From Selenomonadaceae bacterium (lineage in GTDB: Bacteria > Bacillota > Negativicutes > Selenomonadales > Selenomonadaceae), in the NCBI GenBank assembly GCA_017515635.1, contig JAFWFO010000037.1, forward strand, positions 1 through 64,000: a stretch of DNA of 64,000 nt, in the 5' to 3' direction. The notes beneath the pieces are model-generated. The model saw only the letters and a program-made list of their open reading frames with translations. It made no database searches and was not told the DNA's origin. Positions 19,421-28,149 of the stretch are shown here, in pieces. A program made the translations under genes and the position numbers. How positions within the stretch are numbered: the stretch's first letter is position 1; every line of letters begins with the position of its first letter.

Positions 19421-20710
19421 TAAACCGAAATAAACGGCGCGGTCGTCGCGTTTGTTGACGGCGTGCCATTCACCGAGAATATAAGTTGAGTCGGCAACTT
19501 TGAACTGTGACTTTAAACGAACTTTGCCGTCATTGGGGTCGTAGGCTTCGGCGGAAAATTTCCATCTGTCACCCGCGTAGGCGTCGAGAGCAACACCCGG
19601 TTTGCCCGCAATAACTCCGGCACGTGCTCCGAAATTTTTATTGAATTTTTGACCGGCCTGCAAATTCCATTTCGTGTGGTCGCCGATGTCCTCCGCGCCG
19701 AGGAGCAAACTTTTATTGCCGCTCGTCACGTCCAAATTAAAATTCGTGTTCCAATCGTGCGCCTTGCCGCTGTATAGTATATCAACGGACGGCGTAACGT
19801 CAATCGCGGAAACTTTATCTGCCGCGCCTTGCACTTTGCCCAAAAGTTTATCGGCGCGTTCGGTTATGCTTCGGGCGTTGCTGACGGTTTCTTTAAGGTC
19901 TTCGGCAACTTTCGGATCACCTGCGAATTTGTCGATATTTGAAGTCATGTGCTCAATATTTTTCGACGTGGCGGCAATGTTGTTGAGCGTCGCCCGCAAA
20001 GTTTCGGCGGTCTGCGGGTCGCCCGCGAACGATTCAATATTTTTCGTCATACTTTCGACGCTTGCCATTGCGCGATTCATGCCCGCCATTGCCTCATTGA
20101 GCTGAGCAACTGTGTCATCAAAAACTGTCGCATTTTTTGCAACGGTGGCGTCCAGCGTGCCCATCAAGCTGTTGACGTGCCCCGATGCATTTTTCATGTT
20201 TTCGCTCATCTCGACGACGGAAGTTTTAAAAACGTCATCGCCGATAATCGCGTGCACGTCCTCCAAAAGTATTTGAACTTGAGTCATAACTTTAGTCAAG
20301 CCGTCGAACATTGCATCCATGCCGGCTTCGTCCACGCCGTAAAGATATTCGCCGTTCGTCAGATATTTGCCGTTGTCGACTTTGGGTTGAAAGTTGACGA
20401 ACTTTTCGCCCATGACGCCGCTCGACGCGATAGAAACTTTGCTTTCTTTTGGAATTTGCACGTCGGGATTAATCGTCATGGTGACGGTGACGCCCGTGCC
20501 CTCGTTTGCAATTTTGATAACTTTGCCAACTAACACGCCGCTTAAACGAACGTCCGATTGCGGCTGAAGTCCGACAACCTGTTTAAAGCCCGCGTATAAA
20601 ATCATGTCGTCGTCAGAACTAAAATGAAAATCACCGAGACCCGCCGTCGCGCCGCCCAAAAGCATTAATCCGCCGACAGTGAACGCTCCGACTTTTGCTT
20701 CAACTGACAT
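19406..20710 (-). CDS. mlaD: MlaD-like MCE protein with C-terminal outer-membrane barrel-like domain
   Basis: 434 residues. N-terminal membrane anchor (VGAFTVGGLMLLGG) and one MCE domain (about residues 38-118, GLQPQSDVRLSGVLVGKV). A long Ala/Met/Asn-rich helical region (about 140-300) is followed by about 130 residues of alternating polar/hydrophobic strands ending in LKQEF, a C-terminal Phe typical of barrel proteins. In Veillonella an MlaD of this architecture has been shown to span the envelope and move phospholipids without MlaA/B/C. The genes found here (mlaE, mlaF, mlaD only) fit that scheme. Start ATG at 20710 behind AAGGAGG. Confidence 0.92.
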   Translation of the reverse strand: MSVEAKVGAFTVGGLMLLGGATAGLGDFHFSSDDDMILYAGFKQVVGLQPQSDVRLSGVLVGKVIKIANEGTGVTVTMTINPDVQIPKESKVSIASSGVMGEKFVNFQPKVDNGKYLTNGEYLYGVDEAGMDAMFDGLTKVMTQVQILLEDVHAIIGDDVFKTSVVEMSENMKNASGHVNSLMGTLDATVAKNATVFDDTVAQLNEAMAGMNRAMASVESMTKNIESFAGDPQTAETLRATLNNIAATSKNIEHMTSNIDKFAGDPKVAEDLKETVSNARSITERADKLLGKVQGAADKVSAIDVTPSVDILYSGKAHDWNTNFNLDVTSGNKSLLLGAEDIGDHTKWNLQAGQKFNKNFGARAGVIAGKPGVALDAYAGDRWKFSAEAYDPNDGKVRLKSQFKVADSTYILGEWHAVNKRDDRAVYFGLKQEF

Positions 20711-20722
20711 CTTGTCGCCTCC

Positions 20723-21214
20723 TTACGGTTTTTTTATCCGCGCCGATTCGGTTATCGGAATGCCCGCTTCGGTCGGAATGTAAATAACTTCGTTTTGACT
20801 TTCTTTGAGAGCTTCAACCCAAAGGTAATGAATATACGCCTCGTTGTTTTGCAAACTGTCGCCGATAATTTTATTGGCTTTGGCGACACCTTCGGCGCGA
20901 ATGACTTCGGCGTTTGCAAGAGACTTGGCGGATTCTTCTTTGGCACGCGCTTCTTGAATTGCAATTTGACGATTTTGTTCAGCCCGCGCAAGTTCAGCCT
21001 CGCCCGCTTTATTCTGTTGCCAAACGTAATATTGCGGCATTGCGAACAAAATTATTCCCGCCGTCACGAACGCGAAAACCGCACTGCCGATACCCGCCTT
21101 GATGAAAAATTTCGCATTGCCGTTGTCGCGCTTGTTTGACTCTTTTGCCGCGAAAAATGATATTGCCAAAATTACGAAACCCGCAACGACCAAAACTGCA
21201 GGTACCAAAATCAT
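20723..21214 (-). CDS. small membrane protein with SPFH/band-7-like tail
   Basis: 163 residues. Two transmembrane segments (ILVPAVLVVAGFVILAISFF and about residues 42-62) are followed by a charged helix rich in Ala/Glu/Arg. That helix reads like the C-terminal coiled coil of prohibitin/HflC proteins (AEVIRAEGVAKANKIIGDSL, then YLWVEALK and VIYIPTEAGIPI). The SPFH domain proper is absent. It lies between mlaF and mlaD in the same direction, so a role in assembling or scaffolding the Mla bridge is a reasonable guess only. The ATG at 21214 has GAGGAG 8 nt upstream; the GTG at 21223 overlaps that site. Confidence 0.8.
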   Translation of the reverse strand: MILVPAVLVVAGFVILAISFFAAKESNKRDNGNAKFFIKAGIGSAVFAFVTAGIILFAMPQYYVWQQNKAGEAELARAEQNRQIAIQEARAKEESAKSLANAEVIRAEGVAKANKIIGDSLQNNEAYIHYLWVEALKESQNEVIYIPTEAGIPITESARIKKP

Positions 21215-21226
21215 AAAAATCACTCC

Positions 21227-21955
21227 TCAGCCGTTGAAAACGCGGAAAAATTCTTTGATTCGCGGGTCGTCAAGCTTTTTGAAATTTTCGGGCGTGTCGA
21301 CAGCAAGCAGTTCGCCGCCTAAAATCATTGCGATTCTGTCGGCAATTCGGCACGCGCTCAACATATCGTGCGTGACGACAATGCTTGTGACTTTCAACGC
21401 CCGTTGCGTTTCGATAATCAATTCGTCGATTTTGTTCGTCATAATCGGATCGAGGCCGCTTGAGGGTTCGTCGTAGAAAATAATTTCCGGCTCAAAAGCA
21501 ATAGCCCGCGCAAGTGACACGCGCTTTTTCATGCCGCCGGAAAGTTCGTTGGGCATACGGTTTTCCACGCCTTCAAGACCGACCTGCTTGAGTTTTTCGC
21601 GGACAATTTCGTTGATTCGTTCGCGGCTGTAATTGGTGTGTTCAACCAAACCGAAGGCGACATTTTCGCCGACCGTCATTGAGTCGAACAACGCGCTGTA
21701 TTGAAAAACCATGCCCATTCGCAAGCGAACGCGCATAAGTTCTTTTTCGCTCATGTGTGAAATTTCGTCATTGCCAATCCAAATTTGTCCGCTTGTCGGT
21801 TGAATCAATCCAATCATCAAGCGGAGCAACGTGGATTTGCCGGAGCCGGAACCGCCGATTATCGCCAAAGTTTCGCCGTCAGCAATTTCTAAATTAATAC
21901 TTCGGAGCGCAACTTTTAGCCCGAAAATTTTTGTCACGTTGATAAGTTTAATCAT
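21227..21955 (-). CDS. mlaF: MlaF-like ABC transporter ATPase
   Basis: 242 residues. Walker A GGSGSGKST (about residue 35), Q-loop MVFQYSALF, signature LSGGMKKRVSLARA, Walker B IIFYDEPSSGLDP and the switch His in VVTHDM. The E-P-S-S-G-L-D-P variant and LFDSMTVGENVAF are typical of the MlaF/Ttg2A group. It powers phospholipid movement with MlaE and MlaD. ATG at 21955 with AGGTG. It starts 4 nt after the mlaE stop, so translation is probably coupled. Confidence 0.95.
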   Translation of the reverse strand: MIKLINVTKIFGLKVALRSINLEIADGETLAIIGGSGSGKSTLLRLMIGLIQPTSGQIWIGNDEISHMSEKELMRVRLRMGMVFQYSALFDSMTVGENVAFGLVEHTNYSRERINEIVREKLKQVGLEGVENRMPNELSGGMKKRVSLARAIAFEPEIIFYDEPSSGLDPIMTNKIDELIIETQRALKVTSIVVTHDMLSACRIADRIAMILGGELLAVDTPENFKKLDDPRIKEFFRVFNG

Positions 21956-21959
21956 GCCG

Positions 21960-22733
21960 TCACCTGTAGATAACGAACGTCAACAGCGCGTTCAAAATAA
22001 AAATTACGATGATTGATGTGACGACGGTTTTTGTCGTGGCAATGCCGACGCCTTCCGCGCCGTTGGGACAATTCAGCCCGTAATAACAGCCGAGCACCGC
22101 GATAACGTTGCCGAAAAAAATTGCCTTAATCATGCCGCCCGTCAAATCCGAAATGACCGCGAACATTTTTATCGAATTAATAAACATATAAGAGCTGATA
22201 CCCGAATACTGCGTTGCGACGACCCAGCCGCCGAGCACGCCGATTATGTCGCCGAAAACCGTAAGAAGCGGCACGACAATCATACAAGCTATCATTCGCG
22301 GAACGATTAAATAATTGACGGGGCTGACTGCCATGACTTTAAGCGCGTCAATTTGTTCGGTAACTTTCATCGTACTTATTTCCGCCGTAATTGCCGCGCC
22401 GACACGTCCCGCGCAGACTACGCCGACCAACACGGGGCCGAGTTCGCGCCCGATTGCTATTGCGATAATTCCGCCGACTGTCGATTGTGCACCGAAACGA
22501 ATAAATTCATGCGCCGTTTGCAACGTGAAAACCACGCCCGTGAATAAAAGTGTCAACGATACGATTGTCAGCGAGTCTACGCCCAGATGCGACATCTGCG
22601 CGACTATGTGTTTGATTCGCGGCTTGTGAGTCAGCTGTTTCATTGTTTCGACGTAGAGCAAAACTATCGTGCCGAAGTCCTCGAAACGGCGAATCACGAA
22701 GCCGCCGACTGCCTCCAGAAATTTTGTCAGCAA
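21960..22733 (-). CDS. mlaE: MlaE-like ABC transporter permease
   Basis: 257 residues, about five or six membrane segments, with the MlaE/YrbE landmark GRELGPVLVGVVCAGRVGAAITAE followed by EQIDALKVMAVSPVNYL. It is the inner-membrane permease of the Mla lipid transporter. The start is TTG at 22733 behind AAAGGAGG. It is first in the minus-strand envelope operon and divergent from mreB. Confidence 0.95.
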   Translation of the reverse strand: MLTKFLEAVGGFVIRRFEDFGTIVLLYVETMKQLTHKPRIKHIVAQMSHLGVDSLTIVSLTLLFTGVVFTLQTAHEFIRFGAQSTVGGIIAIAIGRELGPVLVGVVCAGRVGAAITAEISTMKVTEQIDALKVMAVSPVNYLIVPRMIACMIVVPLLTVFGDIIGVLGGWVVATQYSGISSYMFINSIKMFAVISDLTGGMIKAIFFGNVIAVLGCYYGLNCPNGAEGVGIATTKTVVTSIIVIFILNALLTFVIYR

Positions 22734-22757
22734 TGCGCCGCCTCCTTTCGGGCAGGT

Positions 22758-22766
22758 ATTATATCA
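22758..22766 (-). promoter_or_regulatory. extended -10 promoter of the mla/efflux operon
   Basis: On the minus strand TGATATAAT, a perfect -10 with the TGn extension, lies about 25 bp before the mlaE start codon. No good -35 is visible at 17 bp. A start just downstream leaves a very short leader with the AAAGGAGG site. Confidence 0.6.
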
Positions 22767-22916
22767 CAAAATTTATTTCGTCATGGATTGAAGTTGAAAA
22801 ATTTTTTCTTCACTTTTGGGTTACAGTTTTCAGTTTTTGGCAACGGTTGTGATTTAAATTTCCACGTTGGTTTTAATCGCGTGCGCCGTCCGCTTTGAAA
22901 CTTTGTTTTGCCTTGC

Positions 22917-22945
22917 TTGTCAACGAAAATAAAGCATGATAAAAT
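22917..22945 (+). promoter_or_regulatory. promoter of mreB
   Basis: TTGTCA, 17-nt spacer, TAAAAT, about 50 bp before the mreB start. It is divergent from the mlaE promoter. Confidence 0.7.
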
Positions 22946-22996
22946 TCGGACGGTTTTATCAGAAATTTGCGCGTTGGCAGAAGGGAGTTTTTTAAT

Positions 22997-23983
22997 TTGT
23001 TTGGTATGTCAATGAGCGTCGGAATAGATTTGGGCACGGCAAACATTTTAGTTTACGTCAAAAATAAAGGTATTGTTTTGTGCGAGCCCTCAGTCGTCGC
23101 CGTCGACAAAGACACAGAAAAAATTTTGGCAATAGGCGCAGAGGCACGCGACATGATTGGTCGCACGCCGGGAAACATTGTGGCAATTCGTCCTTTGCGC
23201 GACGGAGTAATTGCCGATTACGAAATGACGGAGGCAATGATTCGCCATTTCTTGGAGAAGGTCGTCGGACGTTCGTTTTTATTTCGTCCGAAAGTTATGA
23301 TTTGCGTGCCCACGGGAGTGAATGCCGTTGAGAAACGTGCCGTGCAAGAGGCGGCCGAACAAGCTGGCGCGAAGAAAACCGAATTAATCGAAGAACCGAT
23401 AGCTGCGGCGTTGGGCGCGGGCATTGACATTTCCGAACCCGTCGGCTCCATGGTCGTCGACATTGGCGGCGGCACCTGCGACGTAGCTGTTATTTCTTTG
23501 GGCGGAATTGTCTGCGGCGAAAGTCTGCGCGTGGCGGGCGACAAATTCAACAGCGACATCGAATTTTACATCAAGAAAGAATACAACTTGATGATCGGCG
23601 AACGCACCAGCGAAAAAATTAAAATCGAAATCGGCGCGGCATACCCCGGCGCAAGAAACAAAACCGTCAGCGTGCGCGGGCGTGACATTGTCAGCGGGCT
23701 CCCGAAAGTCATAACGGTTGCTTCGGACGAAATTGCCACTGCTTTGCGTGATTCGGTTGACAGTATCGTCGTTTGCGTCAAGGGAGTTTTGGAACGCACG
23801 CCGCCCGAACTTGCTTCCGACATAATGGATCACGGAATTATTTTGACGGGCGGAGGCGCAATGCTTTACGGTCTGGCGGATTTGATTCGCAAGGAAACGA
23901 ACATACCGACAATGCTTGCGGACGACCCGTTAAATTGCGTGGCACTCGGTACCGGCAAAGCCATCGAATCCGGCAAATTTTAA
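22997..23983 (+). CDS. mreB: MreB/Mbl-family rod-shape actin homologue
   Basis: 328 residues. Actin-fold motifs: phosphate-1 VGIDLGTANILVYVK, connect-1, phosphate-2 MVVDIGGGTCDVAVISLGG and the adenosine motif IILTGGGAMLYGL. EEPIAAALGAGID is the usual MreB string. It polymerises under the inner membrane and directs lateral cell-wall synthesis. The start is TTG at 22997 with AAGGGAG 9 nt upstream, giving the typical MFGMSMSVGIDLG start; frames extending further upstream have no ribosome site. No mreC or mreD follows, so this is probably a second, stand-alone MreB paralogue. Next downstream is a transporter operon 59 bp away. Confidence 0.95.
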   Translation: MFGMSMSVGIDLGTANILVYVKNKGIVLCEPSVVAVDKDTEKILAIGAEARDMIGRTPGNIVAIRPLRDGVIADYEMTEAMIRHFLEKVVGRSFLFRPKVMICVPTGVNAVEKRAVQEAAEQAGAKKTELIEEPIAAALGAGIDISEPVGSMVVDIGGGTCDVAVISLGGIVCGESLRVAGDKFNSDIEFYIKKEYNLMIGERTSEKIKIEIGAAYPGARNKTVSVRGRDIVSGLPKVITVASDEIATALRDSVDSIVVCVKGVLERTPPELASDIMDHGIILTGGGAMLYGLADLIRKETNIPTMLADDPLNCVALGTGKAIESGKF

Positions 23984-24042
23984 CGGAAAGATGCTTACAT
24001 CAAATTAAATAACGACAAATAATTTTTGGGAGGTTTTTCACA

Positions 24043-24930
24043 ATGAAACTCAAAAAAGCTGCGAAACTCTTACTGTCCTGCGTATTGGCGGGCGCATTGT
24101 TCACGGGTTGCGGCGGCGGTCAACAAGGCGACGGCGGAGGCGACAAACCTGCTCAAAGCGGCGGCGAAATCAAGCTCGGCATGATAACGCACCTGAACGC
24201 CACCGAAAAGCGTATGGAAGAGGTTTTGCAAATGGTGCAGGAAGAAACGACAGTCCCTGTCACCAAATACGCCATCACTTACTACGACAGCTATCGCAAT
24301 TTGCAGATGGGCGTTAAGTCCGGCAGTGTCGACGAGGCAAGTCTTTACAAATGCGTCGCCGATTATGTCATCGCCATCACGGGTCAATTTGAAGTTGCCG
24401 CCAACGATCCGGTCAAAGGTCTCGCCGATTCGTTCTGCTTCGCCGTGCGCAAAGAAGATACCGCGTTGAAAGACGACCTTAACAAAGTTATCGACGAAAT
24501 GAAAGCCGACGGCACACTCGACAAACTCATCGACGAATACATCAATCAAATCGACAGCTACGTCAAAGCCGAGGGAGAAGTTCCGCCCAAAGTTGATATT
24601 CCCATGACTGAAGGCGCGCCCACGATTAAAGTCGGCGTGACGGGCGACTTGCCGCCTTTGGATTGCGTGGCAGGAGATAATAGGCCCACCGGTTTTAACA
24701 CCGCCATACTTGCCGAAATTGCCAAACGGCTCGGCAGAAATATTGAACTCGTCAGCATCGACAGCGGTGCGCGTGCGGCGGCCTTGGCGTCGAAACAAAT
24801 TGACGTGATCTTCTGGGCAATCGTTCCCATCGGCGAAAAAATTCCCGCAGACATTGACAAACCCGAAAACATCGAAATGACCAAACCTTATTTCAAAGAC
24901 GACGTTGTCCACATCAAACTTAAAAAATGA
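24043..24930 (+). CDS. lipoprotein solute-binding protein, circularly permuted SBP_bac_3 fold (paralogue 1)
   Basis: 295 residues. The lipobox is LFTGC, followed by a Gly/Gln-rich linker. Residues about 45-175 read like the second lobe plus C-terminus of an amino-acid binding protein: a K-L-G-M-I start, YYDSYRNLQMGVKSGSVDE, SFCFAVRKEDTALKDDLNKV and MKADGTLDKLIDEYI. Residues about 190-295 then read like the first lobe: IKVGVTGDLPPLDCV, GFNTAILAEIAKRLGRNIE, AALASKQIDVIFW and PYFKDD. The order is the reverse of GlnH/HisJ. The Arg that binds the ligand carboxylate in the canonical T-x-x-R motif is not seen. It captures an unknown solute outside the inner membrane. RBS GGGAGG. Confidence 0.85.
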   Translation: MKLKKAAKLLLSCVLAGALFTGCGGGQQGDGGGDKPAQSGGEIKLGMITHLNATEKRMEEVLQMVQEETTVPVTKYAITYYDSYRNLQMGVKSGSVDEASLYKCVADYVIAITGQFEVAANDPVKGLADSFCFAVRKEDTALKDDLNKVIDEMKADGTLDKLIDEYINQIDSYVKAEGEVPPKVDIPMTEGAPTIKVGVTGDLPPLDCVAGDNRPTGFNTAILAEIAKRLGRNIELVSIDSGARAAALASKQIDVIFWAIVPIGEKIPADIDKPENIEMTKPYFKDDVVHIKLKK

Positions 24931-24939
24931 GGCCGCGTC

Positions 24940-25776
24940 ATGAGAGCGTTTTTTGCGTTGGCGGCAATTTGCGTGTTGATTTTTGCGGCGGAGTACGATT
25001 CCAAACCGGAAAAAAAAATCGGCGTAATTCGTCACATGAACGTAACTGAAGAGGCGTTCGAGAAGGTTTTCAACCGTATCCAAAGTATTGATATGGATTT
25101 TGATGACGAAAACTACCGGCATATTTTTTTCAACAGCATGAACGAAATGACGGCGGCTCTGCAGTCCGGGCAAATCGACGCGTTTACGACTTATGAGGTT
25201 GTCGGGAAATATCTGGAGGCGCACAATTCAAATTTCGAGTGTTTCCCGCACGACGCGAAAATTGCCGACGCTTTTTGTTGCGCCATGCGCGAAAATGACA
25301 CTGCGTTGAAAAAAGAATTCAACGACGCAATAGATGAAATTATTGCCGACGGCACGTTGGGCAAGCTCGTGAAAATTTATATCATGGATGCCAATCACAA
25401 TGATCAGCCCGAAGCCATTGAAATGCCGAAGTTCCCCGGCAACGAATACGACGAAGATTACGCGCCGCCGATTAGAATCGGCGTGACGGGTGATTTGCCG
25501 CCATTGGATTACGTGCGCCCCAACGGAAAACCTGCGGGCTTCAATACCGCCATACTCGCCGAAATCAGCAAGCGCATGAAAAGAAATTTTGTGATTGTGC
25601 CGATTGACGGCGGTGCTCGTGCTATTGCGCTGACATCAAAACTCGTCGACGTAATTTTTTGGGTCGTCGTCCCGACTTACGACGATTTTCCAATCGACAT
25701 TGACAAACCCAAAGGCATAATTTTGACCGATCCTTATTTCACCGACGAGATAGTCTACGTCAGACTGAAAAAATGA
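24940..25776 (+). CDS. secreted solute-binding protein, permuted SBP_bac_3 fold (paralogue 2, no lipobox)
   Basis: 278 residues, same permuted architecture as the preceding gene. The C-lobe-like half comes first (KKIGVIRHMNVTEEAFEKVF, ALQSGQIDAFTTYEVVGKYL, AFCCAMRENDTALKKEFND) and the N-lobe-like half last (IRIGVTGDLPPLDYV, GFNTAILAEISKRMKRN, LTSKLVDVIFW). Unlike its three siblings its signal sequence (FFALAAICVLIFAAEYDS) has no Cys, so it should be either released or held by an uncleaved anchor. It starts 9 nt after the previous stop; the stop TGA forms part of its ribosome site (TGAGG). Confidence 0.82.
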   Translation: MRAFFALAAICVLIFAAEYDSKPEKKIGVIRHMNVTEEAFEKVFNRIQSIDMDFDDENYRHIFFNSMNEMTAALQSGQIDAFTTYEVVGKYLEAHNSNFECFPHDAKIADAFCCAMRENDTALKKEFNDAIDEIIADGTLGKLVKIYIMDANHNDQPEAIEMPKFPGNEYDEDYAPPIRIGVTGDLPPLDYVRPNGKPAGFNTAILAEISKRMKRNFVIVPIDGGARAIALTSKLVDVIFWVVVPTYDDFPIDIDKPKGIILTDPYFTDEIVYVRLKK

Positions 25777-25785
25777 GGTAACTGC

Positions 25786-26637
25786 ATGAAAAAAATTTTT
25801 GCACTGTTAATGACGTTCGCGCTGATTTTTGCGACGGGTTGCGGCTCTCAAAGCGGCGAAAATAAAACTTCCGACGACAACAAAGAGCTGAAACTCGGCA
25901 CGATAAAATATATGAACGTGACGGAAATGTTGCTCGACACCTATTTTGAAAAAGCTTCCTCGCGAATGGATCAAACGTCGTCAATGCGCGCTCCGAAACA
26001 TGTTTTCTTCGACAACATGACATCAATGCTTGCGGGCTTGCAGGCGGGACAAATCGACGCGTTCAGTACTTATGAATGTGTCGGCAATTATTTGGTCTCG
26101 CAAAATTCTGCGGTTGAGCTTGTGGCCAAAGGCGTGCCGGATATTTCCGACAGTTTTTGTTGCGCCATGTTGGAAGAAAATTCCGCGCTGAAAAAAGAAT
26201 TCGACGACGCGATTTTGAAACTCACCGCCGACGGTACACTTAAAAAGCTTGCGGAAACTTTCATAACCAACGCGAACTTTAACGACTTGCCTTCAATCGA
26301 TATGCCGAAAATTGACGGCGCGCCGACGATTAAAGTTGCCGTGACGGGTGACTTGCCGCCGTTGGATTTCGTGCGTGCCGACGGACAACCTGCGGGCTTC
26401 AACACTGCCGTTCTTGCCGCAATCAGTCAGCAAATCGGCAAAAATTTTGAGCTGGTCAATATCGACAGCGGTGCTCGTGCCGCCGCGTTGACTTCCAAGC
26501 AAGTCGACGTTGTATTTTGGGTTGCCGTGCCGCTCGACGGCACTATTGTTCCTGCGGACTTCGACAAACCTGCCGGAATGATTGTTACCGAACCTTATTT
26601 CACAGACAAAATTGTTCACGTCCAAACAAAAAAATGA
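25786..26637 (+). CDS. lipoprotein solute-binding protein, permuted SBP_bac_3 fold (paralogue 3)
   Basis: 283 residues. Lipobox FATGC. The C-lobe-like half (ELKLGTIKYMNVTEMLLDTY, GLQAGQIDAFSTYECVGNYL, SFCCAMLEENSALKKEFDD) precedes the N-lobe-like half (IKVAVTGDLPPLDFV, GFNTAVLAAISQQIGKN, AALTSKQVDVVFW, PYFTDK). The 9-nt intergenic unit and start region are nearly identical to those of the next gene, showing recent tandem duplication. Most likely it serves the same permease as its siblings with a different ligand range. Confidence 0.85.
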   Translation: MKKIFALLMTFALIFATGCGSQSGENKTSDDNKELKLGTIKYMNVTEMLLDTYFEKASSRMDQTSSMRAPKHVFFDNMTSMLAGLQAGQIDAFSTYECVGNYLVSQNSAVELVAKGVPDISDSFCCAMLEENSALKKEFDDAILKLTADGTLKKLAETFITNANFNDLPSIDMPKIDGAPTIKVAVTGDLPPLDFVRADGQPAGFNTAVLAAISQQIGKNFELVNIDSGARAAALTSKQVDVVFWVAVPLDGTIVPADFDKPAGMIVTEPYFTDKIVHVQTKK

Positions 26638-26646
26638 GGTGACTGC

Positions 26647-27492
26647 ATGAAAAAAATTTTTGCATTGCTGATGACTTTCGCACTGCTTTTGATGACGGGT
26701 TGCGGCGGAGGCGACAATAAAGTTTCCGACAGCAACAAAATTAAAATGGGCATGATAACCCGCCTGAACGTCAGCGAAGAAAATTTTGAGGGCTTTGTAA
26801 AACAAGTCGAAGAGACGCTCAATGTTTCAATCGCGTCGCACAAGCCCGTTTACTTCGACAATCTCAATTCAATGCTTGCGGCTTTGCAGGCGGGACAAAT
26901 TCAAGAAATCAGCACGTATACAAGCGTGGCGCGTTACATGATTGCCAAAGACCCGCATTATGCCCTGCTTGAAGATCATTCGCTTGAATTTATCGATTCG
27001 TTCTGCTTTGCCTTGCGCGAAGAAGACACCGAGTTGAAAAATTCGCTGAACATGGTCATTAAGGAAATGCAGGACGACGGCACTTTCGGCAAATTGACGA
27101 AAGAATATATCACCGACATTAAAACCTACAGCGAACCGCCCGCGATTGAATTGCCGCATTTCGACGGAGCAGACACGATTAAAGTTGCCGTGACGGGCGA
27201 CCTGCCGCCTTTGGACTACGTGAGCCAGGACGGAAAACCTGCGGGCTTCAACACGGCCGTTCTTGCGGAAATCGGCAAACGCATGTTGAAAAACATCGAA
27301 CTCGTTCAGATTGACAGCGGTGCTCGTGCCGCCGCATTGACTTCAAAACAAGCCGACGTTATTTTCTGGGCGATTGTTCCCGTCAGCGAAATTATTCCCG
27401 CCGACAGTGACACCCCTGCGGGCGTTGTAGTAACCGCGCCTTATTTCAAAGACAAAGTTGTTCACATGACTTTCAAAGCTGAGACAAAATAA
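26647..27492 (+). CDS. lipoprotein solute-binding protein, permuted SBP_bac_3 fold (paralogue 4)
   Basis: 281 residues. Lipobox LMTGC. Same reversed lobe order: KMGMITRLNVSEENFEGF, YFDNLNSMLAALQAGQIQE, SFCFALREEDTELKNSLNM and MQDDGTFGKL, followed by IKVAVTGDLPPLDYV, GFNTAVLAEIGKRMLKN, AALTSKQADVIFW and PYFKDK. The first 45 bp match paralogue 3 almost exactly. It ends 3 nt before the permease start, so the four binding proteins and the transporter core form one operon. Confidence 0.85.
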   Translation: MKKIFALLMTFALLLMTGCGGGDNKVSDSNKIKMGMITRLNVSEENFEGFVKQVEETLNVSIASHKPVYFDNLNSMLAALQAGQIQEISTYTSVARYMIAKDPHYALLEDHSLEFIDSFCFALREEDTELKNSLNMVIKEMQDDGTFGKLTKEYITDIKTYSEPPAIELPHFDGADTIKVAVTGDLPPLDYVSQDGKPAGFNTAVLAEIGKRMLKNIELVQIDSGARAAALTSKQADVIFWAIVPVSEIIPADSDTPAGVVVTAPYFKDKVVHMTFKAETK

Positions 27493-27495
27493 TTC

Positions 27496-28149
27496 ATGGA
27501 ATTGATTTACAGCATCTTCATTAAAAACGGCGGCTGGCTGACGATCTTGCACGGGCTTAAAGTGACGGTGGAAATTTCCGCGCTGTCGCTTTTGTTCGGG
27601 ACGTTGCTCGGTTCGCTGCTTTGTTTTTTGCGAGTAAGTAAATTTGCTCCGCTGAGAATTTTTGCGCAGGTTTACATCTCGATAGTTCGCGGCTCGCCCG
27701 TGTTAATGCTGTTGATGCTTTTGTTTTACGGCATCTTGGCTCGCGTGGGCATACCGCCGGTTGCTGTGGCGGTGATAACTTTTTCGTTGCACACGGCGGC
27801 GCACGTCGCGGAACTTTTGCGGTCGGCGTTGATGGCTCTGGACAAAGGGCAAGTTGAGGCGGCGCGAACTTTGGGCTTCTCGAAGTGGCAGGCGTTCAAG
27901 CTCGTCACGTTCCCGCAAATTTTGAGAATCGCCAAACCCGTTTATCAATCGACGGTGATAAATTTGATTCAGTGGACAAGCGTCGTCGGCTACGTCACGA
28001 TAACCGATTTGACCCGCGTGATAAACAACATTGCGTCGCGCACAATGCAACCGATTATAACAATCACGGGCGGATTGTTGATTTATTTGGCGATAAGTTG
28101 GCTCGTGCACGGGATTTTTTACTTGACTGAACGGAGGCGCGAACAATGA
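27496..28149 (+). CDS. amino-acid type ABC transporter permease (HisM/GlnP family)
   Basis: 217 residues with about five membrane segments. The EAA cytoplasmic motif is EAARTLGFSKWQAFKLVTFPQ (around residues 118-138), and RGSPVLMLLMLLFYG is the family hallmark. It forms the channel for the solute delivered by the four binding proteins upstream. Its stop (TGA, 28147-28149) overlaps an ATG that was probably the original start of the ATPase gene before a local duplication. Confidence 0.93.
   Translation: MELIYSIFIKNGGWLTILHGLKVTVEISALSLLFGTLLGSLLCFLRVSKFAPLRIFAQVYISIVRGSPVLMLLMLLFYGILARVGIPPVAVAVITFSLHTAAHVAELLRSALMALDKGQVEAARTLGFSKWQAFKLVTFPQILRIAKPVYQSTVINLIQWTSVVGYVTITDLTRVINNIASRTMQPIITITGGLLIYLAISWLVHGIFYLTERRREQ

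Noticed and set aside
24070..25224. 384-codon minus-strand frame opposite the binding-protein genes
   Set aside because: Antisense shadow; it spans two well-supported genes and their boundary.
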